The notes under the pieces were generated by a model, which was not told where the DNA came from, searched no databases, and saw only the letters and a list, made by a program, of their open reading frames with translations. Of a DNA stretch of 64,000 nt, positions 42,335 to 50,479 are shown piece by piece. The number at the start of each line of letters is the position of its first letter. The first letter of the stretch is position 1. This DNA comes from Paenisporosarcina sp050269735. GTDB taxonomy: Bacteria > Bacillota > Bacilli > Bacillales_A > Planococcaceae. Both the position numbers and the translations under genes were made by a program. Location: NCBI RefSeq assembly GCF_050269735.1, contig NZ_JBNNIX010000002.1, forward strand, positions 62,001 through 126,000. Direction: 5' to 3'.

Positions 42335-42532
42335 ATGTTACATAACGTTTGGAAAGAGACACCTACCATTAAAACTGTCACTTGCGTTCATACTAACGCA
42401 GCAAAATTCTCTGTATCGAATGTGTTGACTGTAGGAAAATCATATGAAGTGAAAAATGAAACAGAAGAATTTATTTTTGTCGTTGATAACACTGGTCACA
42501 TCGGTGGCTTTTATAAGGAATATTTTGAATAA
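42335..42532 (+). CDS. DUF6501 family small protein
   Basis: 65-residue small basic-acidic beta-rich protein (LHNVWKETPTIKTVTCVHTN, FIFVVDNTGHIGGFYKEYFE). It resembles the short Bacillales family DUF6501, whose function is unknown. GAGGAGATG precedes ATG 42335. Monocistronic with its own promoter and terminator. Confidence 0.78.
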   Translation: MLHNVWKETPTIKTVTCVHTNAAKFSVSNVLTVGKSYEVKNETEEFIFVVDNTGHIGGFYKEYFE

Positions 42533-42557
42533 CCGATGAATCTTTCATCGGTTTTTT
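42531..42557 (+). terminator. Intrinsic terminator after the DUF6501 gene
   Basis: AACCGATGAA / TTCATCGGTT stem with a 3-base loop and T6. It begins inside the stop codon. Confidence 0.9.
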
Positions 42558-42747
42558 CTTATTAGCAAATTAACTTTTTATCTTTATTTTTATATAGGAA
42601 TGTCAGCCAGCGAAAATGTAGCTTTTGATTTTTGTATGGCCGCAGAACATGTTCCAACTACATAGCTTCATCATTCCAATAGAAATCACTAAAAACGGCT
42701 ATATTTAATGGGGAGCAATATGTTCTTCTTTTAGGAAGTAAAACAAT

Positions 42748-43617
42748 TTGAATGCACAATCACTAATATTACAATCTCAATCTACTCGTACACAACGAAC
42801 ACATTCAGAAGATCATTCAGCATTGATTGGTCGCGGTGGATATATGTCACCATTGCCACATTTATGGGAGGATTTATTACTGAGTGTCGTATTGCAAAAA
42901 AACATTTTACTTAAAGGGCCATCAGGGTCAGGGAAGACGAAACTGGCTGAGTCAATTTCATCCTTTTTCACACAACCTATGCACAGTATCAATTGCTCCG
43001 TTGATCTAGACGCTGAGGCACTTCTTGGTTTTAAAACACTTGTTCAGGACAACGGACAAACCAATATTGATTTTGTTGAAGGACCTGTAATTCAAGCGAT
43101 GAGATACGGTCATATTTTATATATTGATGAAATCAATATGGCGAAACCTGAAACTTTGCCGATCCTGCATAGTGTTCTGGATCACCGTCGTATGCTGACA
43201 AATCCTTTCACTGGAGAAGTTTTGCACGCGCATGAGGATTTTACTGTAATCGCCGCAATAAATGAGGGATATATCGGGACTTCACCATTAAATGAAGCGT
43301 TGAAAAATCGTTTTATTTCTTTTGCCATTCCGTATTTGACTGGCGAGCCCCTTCGTGAATTATTCGTTCGCGAATACCCAAAAGCTTCACCTAATCTTAT
43401 TCAAACCATGCTTCATCTCTCGGAAGATATGTTTATTCAAGTCCAAAATGGTTTACTCAGTGAAGAAGCCGCTTCGATTCGCAGTCTGCTTGATGCGACA
43501 GAACTTGCTCAACACATCGATCCGCTTCGAGCAATTCGATACGCCATTGCAGAAAAACTGGACGATGAAAGTGAGAAAGAATTAGTCATGGAACTCGCGA
43601 GTACTTGGATTAAGTGA
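42748..43617 (+). CDS. yojN: MoxR-like AAA+ ATPase, YojN family
   Basis: 289 residues from TTG 42748, with AGGAAGT upstream. Walker A LKGPSGSGKTKLAE, Walker B HILYIDEINMAKPE, sensor 1 VIAAINEG and arginine finger region LNEALKNRFI are present. It belongs to the MoxR/NorQ/CbbQ group that pairs with VWA-domain partners to remodel or load metals into client enzymes. The VWA partner yojO follows 10 bases later. The client is unknown; odhAB lies upstream in Bacillus too. Confidence 0.9.
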   Translation: MNAQSLILQSQSTRTQRTHSEDHSALIGRGGYMSPLPHLWEDLLLSVVLQKNILLKGPSGSGKTKLAESISSFFTQPMHSINCSVDLDAEALLGFKTLVQDNGQTNIDFVEGPVIQAMRYGHILYIDEINMAKPETLPILHSVLDHRRMLTNPFTGEVLHAHEDFTVIAAINEGYIGTSPLNEALKNRFISFAIPYLTGEPLRELFVREYPKASPNLIQTMLHLSEDMFIQVQNGLLSEEAASIRSLLDATELAQHIDPLRAIRYAIAEKLDDESEKELVMELASTWIK

Positions 43618-43627
43618 GGTGAGTTAA

Positions 43628-45520
43628 ATGTCATCAGTGAATCGATTTATTCAATTCAATAACGAAACAATCAATGCAAGAAGAATGATTCAGATGGAAC
43701 AGCTAGCGAGGGCTTTGAGTCGAACTCCATCTTTAACTTTGACTGTTCGTAAATTGATGGAATTCCGACCTAAAGAAGGCGCAATTTCCATAAGCCATTT
43801 TTGGCAACATCGAGATTCAGAGATTGAACAGAACGGTCAATTGTCAGATTTGTATTTACTAACGGCTGGTTATTGGCGTCATTTTAATCTTCAATCATGG
43901 AATCGGTATAAAAAAGAAGTTATGCAATTTCCACTTAAAGAATTTGCATTGCAGCTTGCTTTAAGTGCAGAAGAATTCAGACTTTCCAACTTGATTCGAC
44001 AAGAACGTCCCGGAACAGACAAGGCATTTTCTGTGCGTGAAAATGTCTATACGACTTACCATGAACAGCAGATGAGCGTAAATCTAAATAAAGGTTTTAT
44101 CAGTGATAGTTTGTTTAATTTTTTATATTTGTCACTCCGTAAAGGCTCACTAGCTGTCATTATAAATGAAGATTTCCCCGAATACTTCCAAAGAATTCTT
44201 GCAAAATGGCAATTTGTTTATGATGCAAAATCAACAGCCGACTGTTGCAGAATCTGTCTTGACATTCTTTATGCATTGGAAGAAGAGTTAACAAAAGATT
44301 TGACTCACACCTTCCTGACACTTCATGAAAACTTACTGTCACCGGCTTATGAAGCTAAAGCTCAGCGTCAAATTAATCAGCAAAATACAGATGAACAACC
44401 GGCACAGGATTCCATTGAAGAGATGTTCAGAGCATGGCACCGTGAAAGTGAGAAACAAGCCGGTCCACATCTGGAATTTGATTTATCAAAAGGAAACAAA
44501 GGGAAGACGGACAATGGGCGATTTGAAGAAGGCGACGATGCCAATGAAATACAAAGTGAAGGTGTCGGTTCTTCTCATTCCAATAAGAAATCAAAACAAG
44601 ATGCTCAAGTGAATGGTCAGTCCGAAAAGAAAAGTACAAAACATTCCGGTGAGCGATTCGGGGATGAGCATCAATTCGTAACCATCGAGGAAAAAAGAAT
44701 CGTTCCTAAGGAGTTTTCGTCGTTAAAAAACAATATTTTTACGATTCGTGCAGAGCAAAAGCCTTATGTAAAAGCATTTACAAAAGAAATGAGAAAACGA
44801 ATCGATCAGAAAATGGAAAACAAACGGTCTAATTTAACTAAAGGTCGATTAACGCCAAATTTGACCACTTTGTTAACAGAACAACGTCCTAAACCTTTCT
44901 ATAAAAAAAATAATCCTTCGTTGCCATTGAATGCGGTTTTTGGACTATTGGTAGATAGCTCGGCGTCCATGATTGACAAGATGGATGAAACGAAAAAAGC
45001 GGTACTGCTGTTTCATGATGTATTGAGGGATTTAGGTATTCGTCATGATATTGTGTCTTATTCTGAAGATGCCTATGAAGCTTCTGAACATGAACAGCCG
45101 AATTCATTTTTATTTTGTCATCAAGTGGAAGATGGTATGAAAGATCATGCGGCAGAGATTCTTTCACTCGAAGCACACGAAGATAATCGGGATGGATTGG
45201 CGATTCGCTGGATGGCAGAAAGACTTCATAAACGTCCTGAGAAGCATAAATTTCTTTTGCTGTTTTCTGATGGGGAACCTTCAGCTTATGGATACGCTGC
45301 AAATGGCATTGTCGATACAGCAGAAGCAGTCATTGAATCCGAAAAAAAAGGGATTCATATACTGCATTTATATTTAAGTGCAGCGCAACCAGTGGAAGAA
45401 CAATTACAATTATTTAAAATGATGTTCGGTCCAAGAACCGCAACTGCTAGAAATGTCGATGAGTTTACAACACAGACATTACGACTGTTACGTCGCATGT
45501 TATACCTCATTGTAAAATGA
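43628..45520 (+). CDS. yojO: VWA-domain protein, YojO family (NorD/CobT-like)
   Basis: 630 residues. A helical N-terminal half, a low-complexity acidic/Ser/Lys linker (about 260-350) and a C-terminal von Willebrand A domain with MIDAS DSSAS in FGLLVDSSASMIDKMD and the distal TFSDGEPS-like FSDGEPSAYGYA. It works with the YojN ATPase as a chaperone pair. Databases often label such pairs as nitric-oxide reductase activation proteins, but no nor genes are near. Confidence 0.9.
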   Translation: MSSVNRFIQFNNETINARRMIQMEQLARALSRTPSLTLTVRKLMEFRPKEGAISISHFWQHRDSEIEQNGQLSDLYLLTAGYWRHFNLQSWNRYKKEVMQFPLKEFALQLALSAEEFRLSNLIRQERPGTDKAFSVRENVYTTYHEQQMSVNLNKGFISDSLFNFLYLSLRKGSLAVIINEDFPEYFQRILAKWQFVYDAKSTADCCRICLDILYALEEELTKDLTHTFLTLHENLLSPAYEAKAQRQINQQNTDEQPAQDSIEEMFRAWHRESEKQAGPHLEFDLSKGNKGKTDNGRFEEGDDANEIQSEGVGSSHSNKKSKQDAQVNGQSEKKSTKHSGERFGDEHQFVTIEEKRIVPKEFSSLKNNIFTIRAEQKPYVKAFTKEMRKRIDQKMENKRSNLTKGRLTPNLTTLLTEQRPKPFYKKNNPSLPLNAVFGLLVDSSASMIDKMDETKKAVLLFHDVLRDLGIRHDIVSYSEDAYEASEHEQPNSFLFCHQVEDGMKDHAAEILSLEAHEDNRDGLAIRWMAERLHKRPEKHKFLLLFSDGEPSAYGYAANGIVDTAEAVIESEKKGIHILHLYLSAAQPVEEQLQLFKMMFGPRTATARNVDEFTTQTLRLLRRMLYLIVK

Positions 45521-45547
45521 ATCGCAGTTAACAAAGGGGATGTCCTC

Positions 45548-46321
45548 ATGAACCAATTACAAAATAAATTAGCCATTGTAACAGGTGCAAGCCGACTACA
45601 AGGAATCGGTGCAGCTATATGCAGAGAACTTGCAGATGCAGGTTATGATATCTTTTTTACTTTTTGGACAGAATATGATAAAAAAATGCCATGGAGCATA
45701 AACATCGAAGAACCTGTGAGACTAAAAAAAGAGTTATTGAACAAAGGTGTAAAAGTGTCGTGTATGGAGTTGGATTTGAGCAATCCAACTGCACCTGAAC
45801 AGCTATTTATGAAAGTTGAAGAAGATTTAGGTCATCCAGATATTTTGATCAATAATGCTGCATACTCAACAAACAATGATTACTCTTCCATAACTGCAGA
45901 AGAAATGGATAAACACTATATGATTAATATCCGCGCCACAACTTTATTAAGTAGCAAATTTGCCAAGAACTTCATGAAGAAAACCGGAGGAAGGATAATC
46001 AATATAACTTCCGGACAATTTCAAGGACCAATGCCTGGTGAACTTGCCTACGCAACAACAAAAGGAGCAGTTGATGCTCTGACGATTACACTGGCAGCTG
46101 AACTTGCACCTCTAGGTATTACTGTCAATGCAATCAATCCGGGTCCTACCAATACGGGATGGATGACTGCGGAAATAAAAAGCGAGCTTACAGCAAAATT
46201 TCCTTTCGGTAGGATAGGGGAGCCTAACGATGTTGCAAAAGCCATAAAATTTCTTGTGAGTGAAGATGCAAGTTGGATCACAGGCCAAATTATCCATTCT
46301 GAAGGTGGATTTAAAAGATAA
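45548..46321 (+). CDS. Short-chain dehydrogenase/reductase
   Basis: 257 residues, Rossmann fold. The cofactor loop is TGASRLQGIGAAI, which has a three-residue insertion relative to TGxxxGIG, a form seen in a distinct Bacillales SDR group. NNAAYST, catalytic Ser in NITSGQFQG, YATTKGA (Tyr-x3-Lys) and NAINPGPTNTGW complete the active site. NAD(P)H-dependent oxidoreductase of unknown substrate; an oxoacyl-ACP reductase role cannot be excluded. Ribosome-binding site AAAGGGGATG. Confidence 0.9.
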   Translation: MNQLQNKLAIVTGASRLQGIGAAICRELADAGYDIFFTFWTEYDKKMPWSINIEEPVRLKKELLNKGVKVSCMELDLSNPTAPEQLFMKVEEDLGHPDILINNAAYSTNNDYSSITAEEMDKHYMINIRATTLLSSKFAKNFMKKTGGRIINITSGQFQGPMPGELAYATTKGAVDALTITLAAELAPLGITVNAINPGPTNTGWMTAEIKSELTAKFPFGRIGEPNDVAKAIKFLVSEDASWITGQIIHSEGGFKR

Positions 46322-46330
46322 AAGCAGCAT

Positions 46331-46366
46331 AAGAAAACCGTCCTCATTAACGAGGACGGTTTTCTT
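46331..46366. terminator. Bidirectional terminator between the SDR gene and telA
   Basis: 15-bp perfect stem AAGAAAACCGTCCTC / GAGGACGGTTTTCTT with a 6-base loop that contains the telA stop codon. Confidence 0.93.
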
Positions 46367-47531
46367 GTTCTTGATGGACGATTAATAATCGTTGTTTTAG
46401 TTGTTCTTCCATCCGCGCGATTTCAACTTCGGCGGCTTTACGTTTCACGCGACCATCTGCTTGTATACGAAGCGTTTCTTCAATTGTTTGAAGCAAGTTC
46501 TCCTGAGTTTGCTTTAACGTATCAATTTCTACAATACCGCGCTCATTTTCTTTCGCGGTTTCAAGACTGTTGATTTTCAGCATTTCAGAGTTCTTTAACA
46601 ATAAATCATTTGTTGTTTTCGTCACTTGCTTTTGAGCCTCTACAGCTTTCATTTGACGGTTAAGTGTTAAAGCTATGGCAATTTGATTTTTCCATAATGG
46701 AATGGACGTCATGACGGATGATTGAATCTTCTCTGCTAACGTCTGATTCGTTTGTTGAATCATCCTAATTTGTGGCGCGCTTTGTATCGTGATTTGACGT
46801 GATAGCTGCAAATCGTATAGACGTTTTTCAAGACGGTCCAAAAATTGTGCCATATCGTTTACTTCCTGATATGCCATTTGATCAGAAGATGCCTCTGCTT
46901 TTTGACGGAGGGAGGGGATGGTTTCATTAAGAATTTCATCCCGTTTGATTTCAGCTGCTGCAATATAAATATTTAATGCCTGAAAATAAGCTTTGTTTTG
47001 TTCATACAATTTATCTAGCATCTGAACATCTTCAATCAGTCCACGTTTGGAATGTTCCAGTTGAATTCCAATCCGGTCAATTTGAGTGCTCAGTTTTTGA
47101 TATTTAGTCATTAATTCCTGAACAGATCGAGAGACTTTGCCGAATAACCGTTTAATTCCTGACTTTTTTTGAGTGGATAATTCTTCAGGATTTAATTGAC
47201 TAAGCTTGTCCATAAGGTCTTTCAAAATATCGCCTACAGGACCAATATCTTTCTTTTGCACGTGATCCAGCATTTGATGAGAAAATGAAGACAATTCCGT
47301 TTGTGCATTGGCTCCATATGTTAGAATGGCTTCATAATTACCTGCAGGAATTTGAGAAGCAAGGGCGAGTGCTTTTTGCTTTTCTTCTTCTGATAATCTA
47401 TCCATTATCTTTACAGGAAGTTTTTCATTTATTGGGTCTTGTGTCATTCTCTGTGGTTGCATATCAAAAGGTGAATTCAGTAAATCATCTAAAGTTTTGG
47501 GTTGGTTAGTAGCCGATTGATTTTGTGTCAT
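46347..47531 (-). CDS. telA: TelA family (toxic anion resistance) protein
   Basis: 394 residues, largely coiled-coil, soluble. YEAILTYGANAQTELSSFSHQML and VMTSIPLWKNQIAIALTLNRQ are TelA signatures. It is named after tellurite resistance but commonly linked to envelope stress. ATG 47531 overlaps the end of xpaC by 26 bases, so the two are coupled, like xpaC-yaaN in Bacillus. Confidence 0.92.
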   Translation of the reverse strand: MTQNQSATNQPKTLDDLLNSPFDMQPQRMTQDPINEKLPVKIMDRLSEEEKQKALALASQIPAGNYEAILTYGANAQTELSSFSHQMLDHVQKKDIGPVGDILKDLMDKLSQLNPEELSTQKKSGIKRLFGKVSRSVQELMTKYQKLSTQIDRIGIQLEHSKRGLIEDVQMLDKLYEQNKAYFQALNIYIAAAEIKRDEILNETIPSLRQKAEASSDQMAYQEVNDMAQFLDRLEKRLYDLQLSRQITIQSAPQIRMIQQTNQTLAEKIQSSVMTSIPLWKNQIAIALTLNRQMKAVEAQKQVTKTTNDLLLKNSEMLKINSLETAKENERGIVEIDTLKQTQENLLQTIEETLRIQADGRVKRKAAEVEIARMEEQLKQRLLIVHQEQENRPR

Positions 47532-48180
47532 CTGGTGTTTCTCCTTTCATAAGTAGAGGTGACGCATGATTTCTCATTGAAACTTTGGCGAAATCCAGTT
47601 CCATTTTTAAATGTTCAATGTCTGAAGACAACACTTGTCGTAAGTCTTTTTCCATCACTTGATTTAGCTCCAATAAAGTTTCACGAGTGTCTTGAAGGGC
47701 TATTTGAACATCAGGTGCTTTTATAGGTTGTGATACTAGCAAGGTATATTTAGAAGTCAATTCCACCGCAGTATCCAGATGTGCATAAAAAAATGGTTCG
47801 ACTTGATAAAACTTTTTCGGGTTGGTTTTTACAATTTGAAAAATTCGTTTAGCTAAACGATTCATTTCAAAAAGTTGCTTAAATGCTCTTATTGAGCGCA
47901 CTTTCAGAAAATATCCATTCAATTGTTTAAGTTTTGCATTTGCTTCTTTTAACTGAATGAGGATATGTCGGTATTCAGCAAAGGTCAAGCCATATTTGGT
48001 AACAATCAACCTGGATTGAACGACTTTCATTACTTGGTTGGACGCGGCGTATGTTCCAATCGCCAATAAGCCGGATAACATGAAAGGTATATTAAATCCT
48101 GACTGAAATGCGATCCAGCTACCTATAAATATGGGGAATCCGAGAAATTGTCGAATCATAAAATATTTCAAATCGATCAT
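47506..48180 (-). CDS. xpaC: XpaC family protein (5-bromo-4-chloroindolyl phosphate hydrolysis)
   Basis: 224 residues. An N-terminal hydrophobic hairpin (FPIFIGSWIAFQSGFNIPFM) and a helical remainder (FEMNRLAKRIFQIVKTNPKKFYQVEPFFYAHLDTAVEL) match the XpaC family. The name comes from an indirect phosphatase phenotype and no enzyme activity is established. It is the first gene of the xpaC-telA pair; AGGAGGG precedes ATG 48180. Confidence 0.88.
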   Translation of the reverse strand: MIDLKYFMIRQFLGFPIFIGSWIAFQSGFNIPFMLSGLLAIGTYAASNQVMKVVQSRLIVTKYGLTFAEYRHILIQLKEANAKLKQLNGYFLKVRSIRAFKQLFEMNRLAKRIFQIVKTNPKKFYQVEPFFYAHLDTAVELTSKYTLLVSQPIKAPDVQIALQDTRETLLELNQVMEKDLRQVLSSDIEHLKMELDFAKVSMRNHASPLLMKGETPDDTKSIGY

Positions 48181-48413
48181 GTTGAAACCCTCCTTAAGAG
48201 TTCTTATATAATACTTACGGTTGAGGCAACAAAAGGTTTCATCCTTGTTAAGACTAAACTTATATCAAATTTATTCCGTTATCAATCATTTCGAATTGTT
48301 TAGATGTTTATAGATGAATGAAAGGGTGAAAAGAGAAAGGAGCGAATGACTAGACGTCAGGAAATCGTTTGCTAAAATGAGATTATGGATTGAAAGAAAA
48401 GGATGGAATAATC

Positions 48414-48719
48414 ATGAATGAAATCATCTATATGAAAGCTGGATATGAACCTTGGTGGATGTTTTGTGGTTGGGAAGAAACCATTGTAGAAAAACAGGTA
48501 TTTGCGAACGATCAGGAAGCGAGTATTTATTTGACTTCGCTGCTTGAAAAATTCAGGAAATCTTATCCAAATGAAGCTTGTCAAAAAGGGGCATGTTGGG
48601 CATTTTGGACGGAAGATGAACAAGAGTTTTGCGAAGCATGTGACGATGATTTACAAACGTATCATGGCGTTTTATGGCTTGTTAATGGTAAGCCTAAACA
48701 AATTGTATTGACAGAATAA
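48414..48719 (+). CDS. DUF1033 family protein
   Basis: 101 residues from ATG 48414, with AAAGGATGG upstream. YMKAGYEPWWMFCGWEE at the N-terminus and WAFWTEDEQEFCEACDDDLQ are typical DUF1033 features: tryptophan-rich, several Cys and acidic residues. The function is unknown. It lies directly upstream of the third csp gene but is separated from it by a strong promoter. Confidence 0.82.
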   Translation: MNEIIYMKAGYEPWWMFCGWEETIVEKQVFANDQEASIYLTSLLEKFRKSYPNEACQKGACWAFWTEDEQEFCEACDDDLQTYHGVLWLVNGKPKQIVLTE

Positions 48720-48743
48720 GCTATGAAAATACAAATATTAAAA

Positions 48744-48771
48744 TTGACAGTTGTTGGGCAAATGATATAAT
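48744..48771 (+). promoter_or_regulatory. Strong sigma-A promoter of the third cold-shock gene
   Basis: Consensus TTGACA at 48744, 16-base spacer, consensus TATAAT at 48766 with extended -10 TG (48763-48764). The leader to the ATG at 48923 is about 145 nt, as in cold-regulated csp transcripts. Confidence 0.85.
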
Positions 48772-48922
48772 ATTCTTAACAATTGAAATTGTTTTACCGG
48801 AGACCTGAATTCACATAATTTCGATAGTGATCGGCGTTTGCTGGTACTGTTGACTATGTGGTTTTTTAGGTTTACAAGAAATAATCAAGATTGTTAACTT
48901 TATTTTTTTGGAGGTTTTGTTC

Positions 48923-49123
48923 ATGAAACAAGGTACAGTAAAGTGGTTTAACTCAGAAAAAGGTTTCGGTTTCATTGAAATTGAGGGAGAAAACGATGTA
49001 TTCGTTCATTTCTCAGCAATCCAAGGAGATGGCTTCAAAACACTGGATGAAGGTCAAAAAGTTGAGTTCGAAGTTGTTGATGGCAACCGCGGACCACAAG
49101 CTGCTAACGTAACTAAAGTCTAA
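48923..49123 (+). CDS. Cold-shock protein
   Basis: 66 residues with complete RNP1 (KGFGFIEIE) and RNP2 (VFVHFSAI). ATG 48923 has GGAGGTTTT upstream. It has the best promoter of the three csp genes and the longest leader, so it is the likeliest main cold-shock protein. Confidence 0.96.
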   Translation: MKQGTVKWFNSEKGFGFIEIEGENDVFVHFSAIQGDGFKTLDEGQKVEFEVVDGNRGPQAANVTKV

Positions 49124-49134
49124 TCTTACAATGT

Positions 49135-49172
49135 AAAAGAGGCATCCATATTCGGATTGCCTCTTCTTTTTT
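49135..49172. terminator. Intrinsic terminator after csp
   Basis: AAGAGGCA-TCC / GGA-TTGCCTCTT hairpin followed by a T-rich tail. It also faces the convergent lipoprotein gene. Confidence 0.85.
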
Positions 49173-49175
49173 GAT

Positions 49176-49850
49176 TTATTCAACTGTCTCCAGAGTAGAA
49201 GTCACAATGAATTCTGCATCATTTTCCTTCATCAGAAATTCCCGTTTAACTTCACCAAAACCTTCTACTAAATATTTACGTTGAATTGCTCCGCTATCAT
49301 CTGTTTTTTCGAGTACAATCACACCGTCAAACGTTTCAAATGGTGTTTCCAGCATTTGATCGACATTCACCAATGTCCACTCATCAAACGTCGTTCCTTT
49401 TTCCAAAGGCAACTTTAAGAATGTTGAAAGGGTCGGCAGTGACTTTAGATCATCATTGGTCGGGTTAAATTGCTCATAAAATTCACCTTGTTCTTTTATT
49501 AAATCAATTGAGCCCTCAGTAATTCGATAGGTACGGATTACGGTAGTCCCTCCGTTGTCCTCATAGATTGAAACCGTATCATCGTTATGCCATTGTGTGC
49601 GGGCTTGATAGCTGGCATATTCATTGCCTTCTCCTAAATAACTAGCAACCGCTCCATCACGCATAAAGAAATTCTTAAGTTCAATCTTTTCTTCAATTGG
49701 AGTTTTGGATTCTTCCTTAACAACTTCTTGAGTTTCTTCATCTTTAGATGTATTTACTGTGTCGGTAGGAGTTTCAACTGCTGAATTTTCCCCGCAAGCA
49801 CTAAATAGGAGCAAAAGTACCATGAGACCAAGAAATCTGAATGCCGACAT
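49176..49850 (-). CDS. Hypothetical lipoprotein
   Basis: 224 residues from ATG 49850, with GGAGGT 7 bases upstream. Signal peptide with lipobox LLFSAC (about residues 15-20), a Thr/Glu-rich spacer (about 20-50), then a beta-rich domain (FMRDGAVASYLGEGNEYASY, KYLVEGFGEVKREFLM) of a kind common in extracytoplasmic Bacillales lipoproteins. No known family or enzyme motif. It is a lone gene. Confidence 0.82.
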   Translation of the reverse strand: MSAFRFLGLMVLLLLFSACGENSAVETPTDTVNTSKDEETQEVVKEESKTPIEEKIELKNFFMRDGAVASYLGEGNEYASYQARTQWHNDDTVSIYEDNGGTTVIRTYRITEGSIDLIKEQGEFYEQFNPTNDDLKSLPTLSTFLKLPLEKGTTFDEWTLVNVDQMLETPFETFDGVIVLEKTDDSGAIQRKYLVEGFGEVKREFLMKENDAEFIVTSTLETVE

Positions 49851-49957
49851 AAAGCAACCTCCAATCAAGTCATTTATACAGTTGACGAATGTAAGTGTCG
49901 AAACGTTTCAATAATCTGTTTTTTTGGTATAGTAACTGGTATGGAAGGAGAATGATT

Positions 49958-50440
49958 ATGACGCAATATGAACTTAAACAGGAACTACCGACACCACAAA
50001 AACAACAGGACTTTTATGAAAAATTACGCGGGAAAATTACTTCTTATTTAGAATCCCACGGAAGTGCAAGCAAAATTGCGCCCTATTTATTATTTGCACC
50101 CGATTTGTTTCATTTATTGACTAAATCCATGTTGGATCAACGGATTGACGGTAAAAGCAAAGCATTAATCGGAAGTGGTATATTGTATTTTATCGCACCC
50201 ATTGATGTAATACCCGAAGGTTTGATTGGGCCAGGTGGATTTATGGATGACATCATCGTAGCCACGTTTGTAGTAAATATGCTATTGAATAAATTTTCTC
50301 CTGAAATATTGGAAGAACACTGGGTTGGAGATCAAAAGTTACTGGATGCCTTAAAGAAAATTTCTGAAACCAGCGATGGGGTGCTCGGCAAATTACCTGC
50401 ACGTTCACTTCTTGGTCGATTTATCAAAAAGTCAAAATAA
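49958..50440 (+). CDS. YkvA family (DUF1232) protein
   Basis: 160 residues from ATG 49958, with GGAAGGAG 7 bases upstream; ATG 49952 is too close to that site. The DUF1232 core is SKALIGSGILYFIAPIDVIPEGLIGPGGFMDD, with the family motif YFIxPxDxIPD and a conserved distal Asp pair. A short amphipathic or membrane-associated protein of unknown function. Confidence 0.85.
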   Translation: MTQYELKQELPTPQKQQDFYEKLRGKITSYLESHGSASKIAPYLLFAPDLFHLLTKSMLDQRIDGKSKALIGSGILYFIAPIDVIPEGLIGPGGFMDDIIVATFVVNMLLNKFSPEILEEHWVGDQKLLDALKKISETSDGVLGKLPARSLLGRFIKKSK

Positions 50441-50472
50441 AAAAGTGCGAAGGAGATTTCCTTCGCACTTTT
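50441..50472. terminator. Bidirectional terminator between YkvA and the ABC-F gene
   Basis: 13-bp stem AAAAGTGCGAAGG / CCTTCGCACTTTT with a 6-base loop between convergent genes. Confidence 0.93.
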
Positions 50473-50479
50473 ATCTATA

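Noticed and set aside
43628..45520. Nitric-oxide reductase activation protein (NorD) annotation
   Set aside because: Only the generic AAA/VWA architecture supports it; no nor genes are nearby and the Bacillus YojN/YojO relationship fits better.
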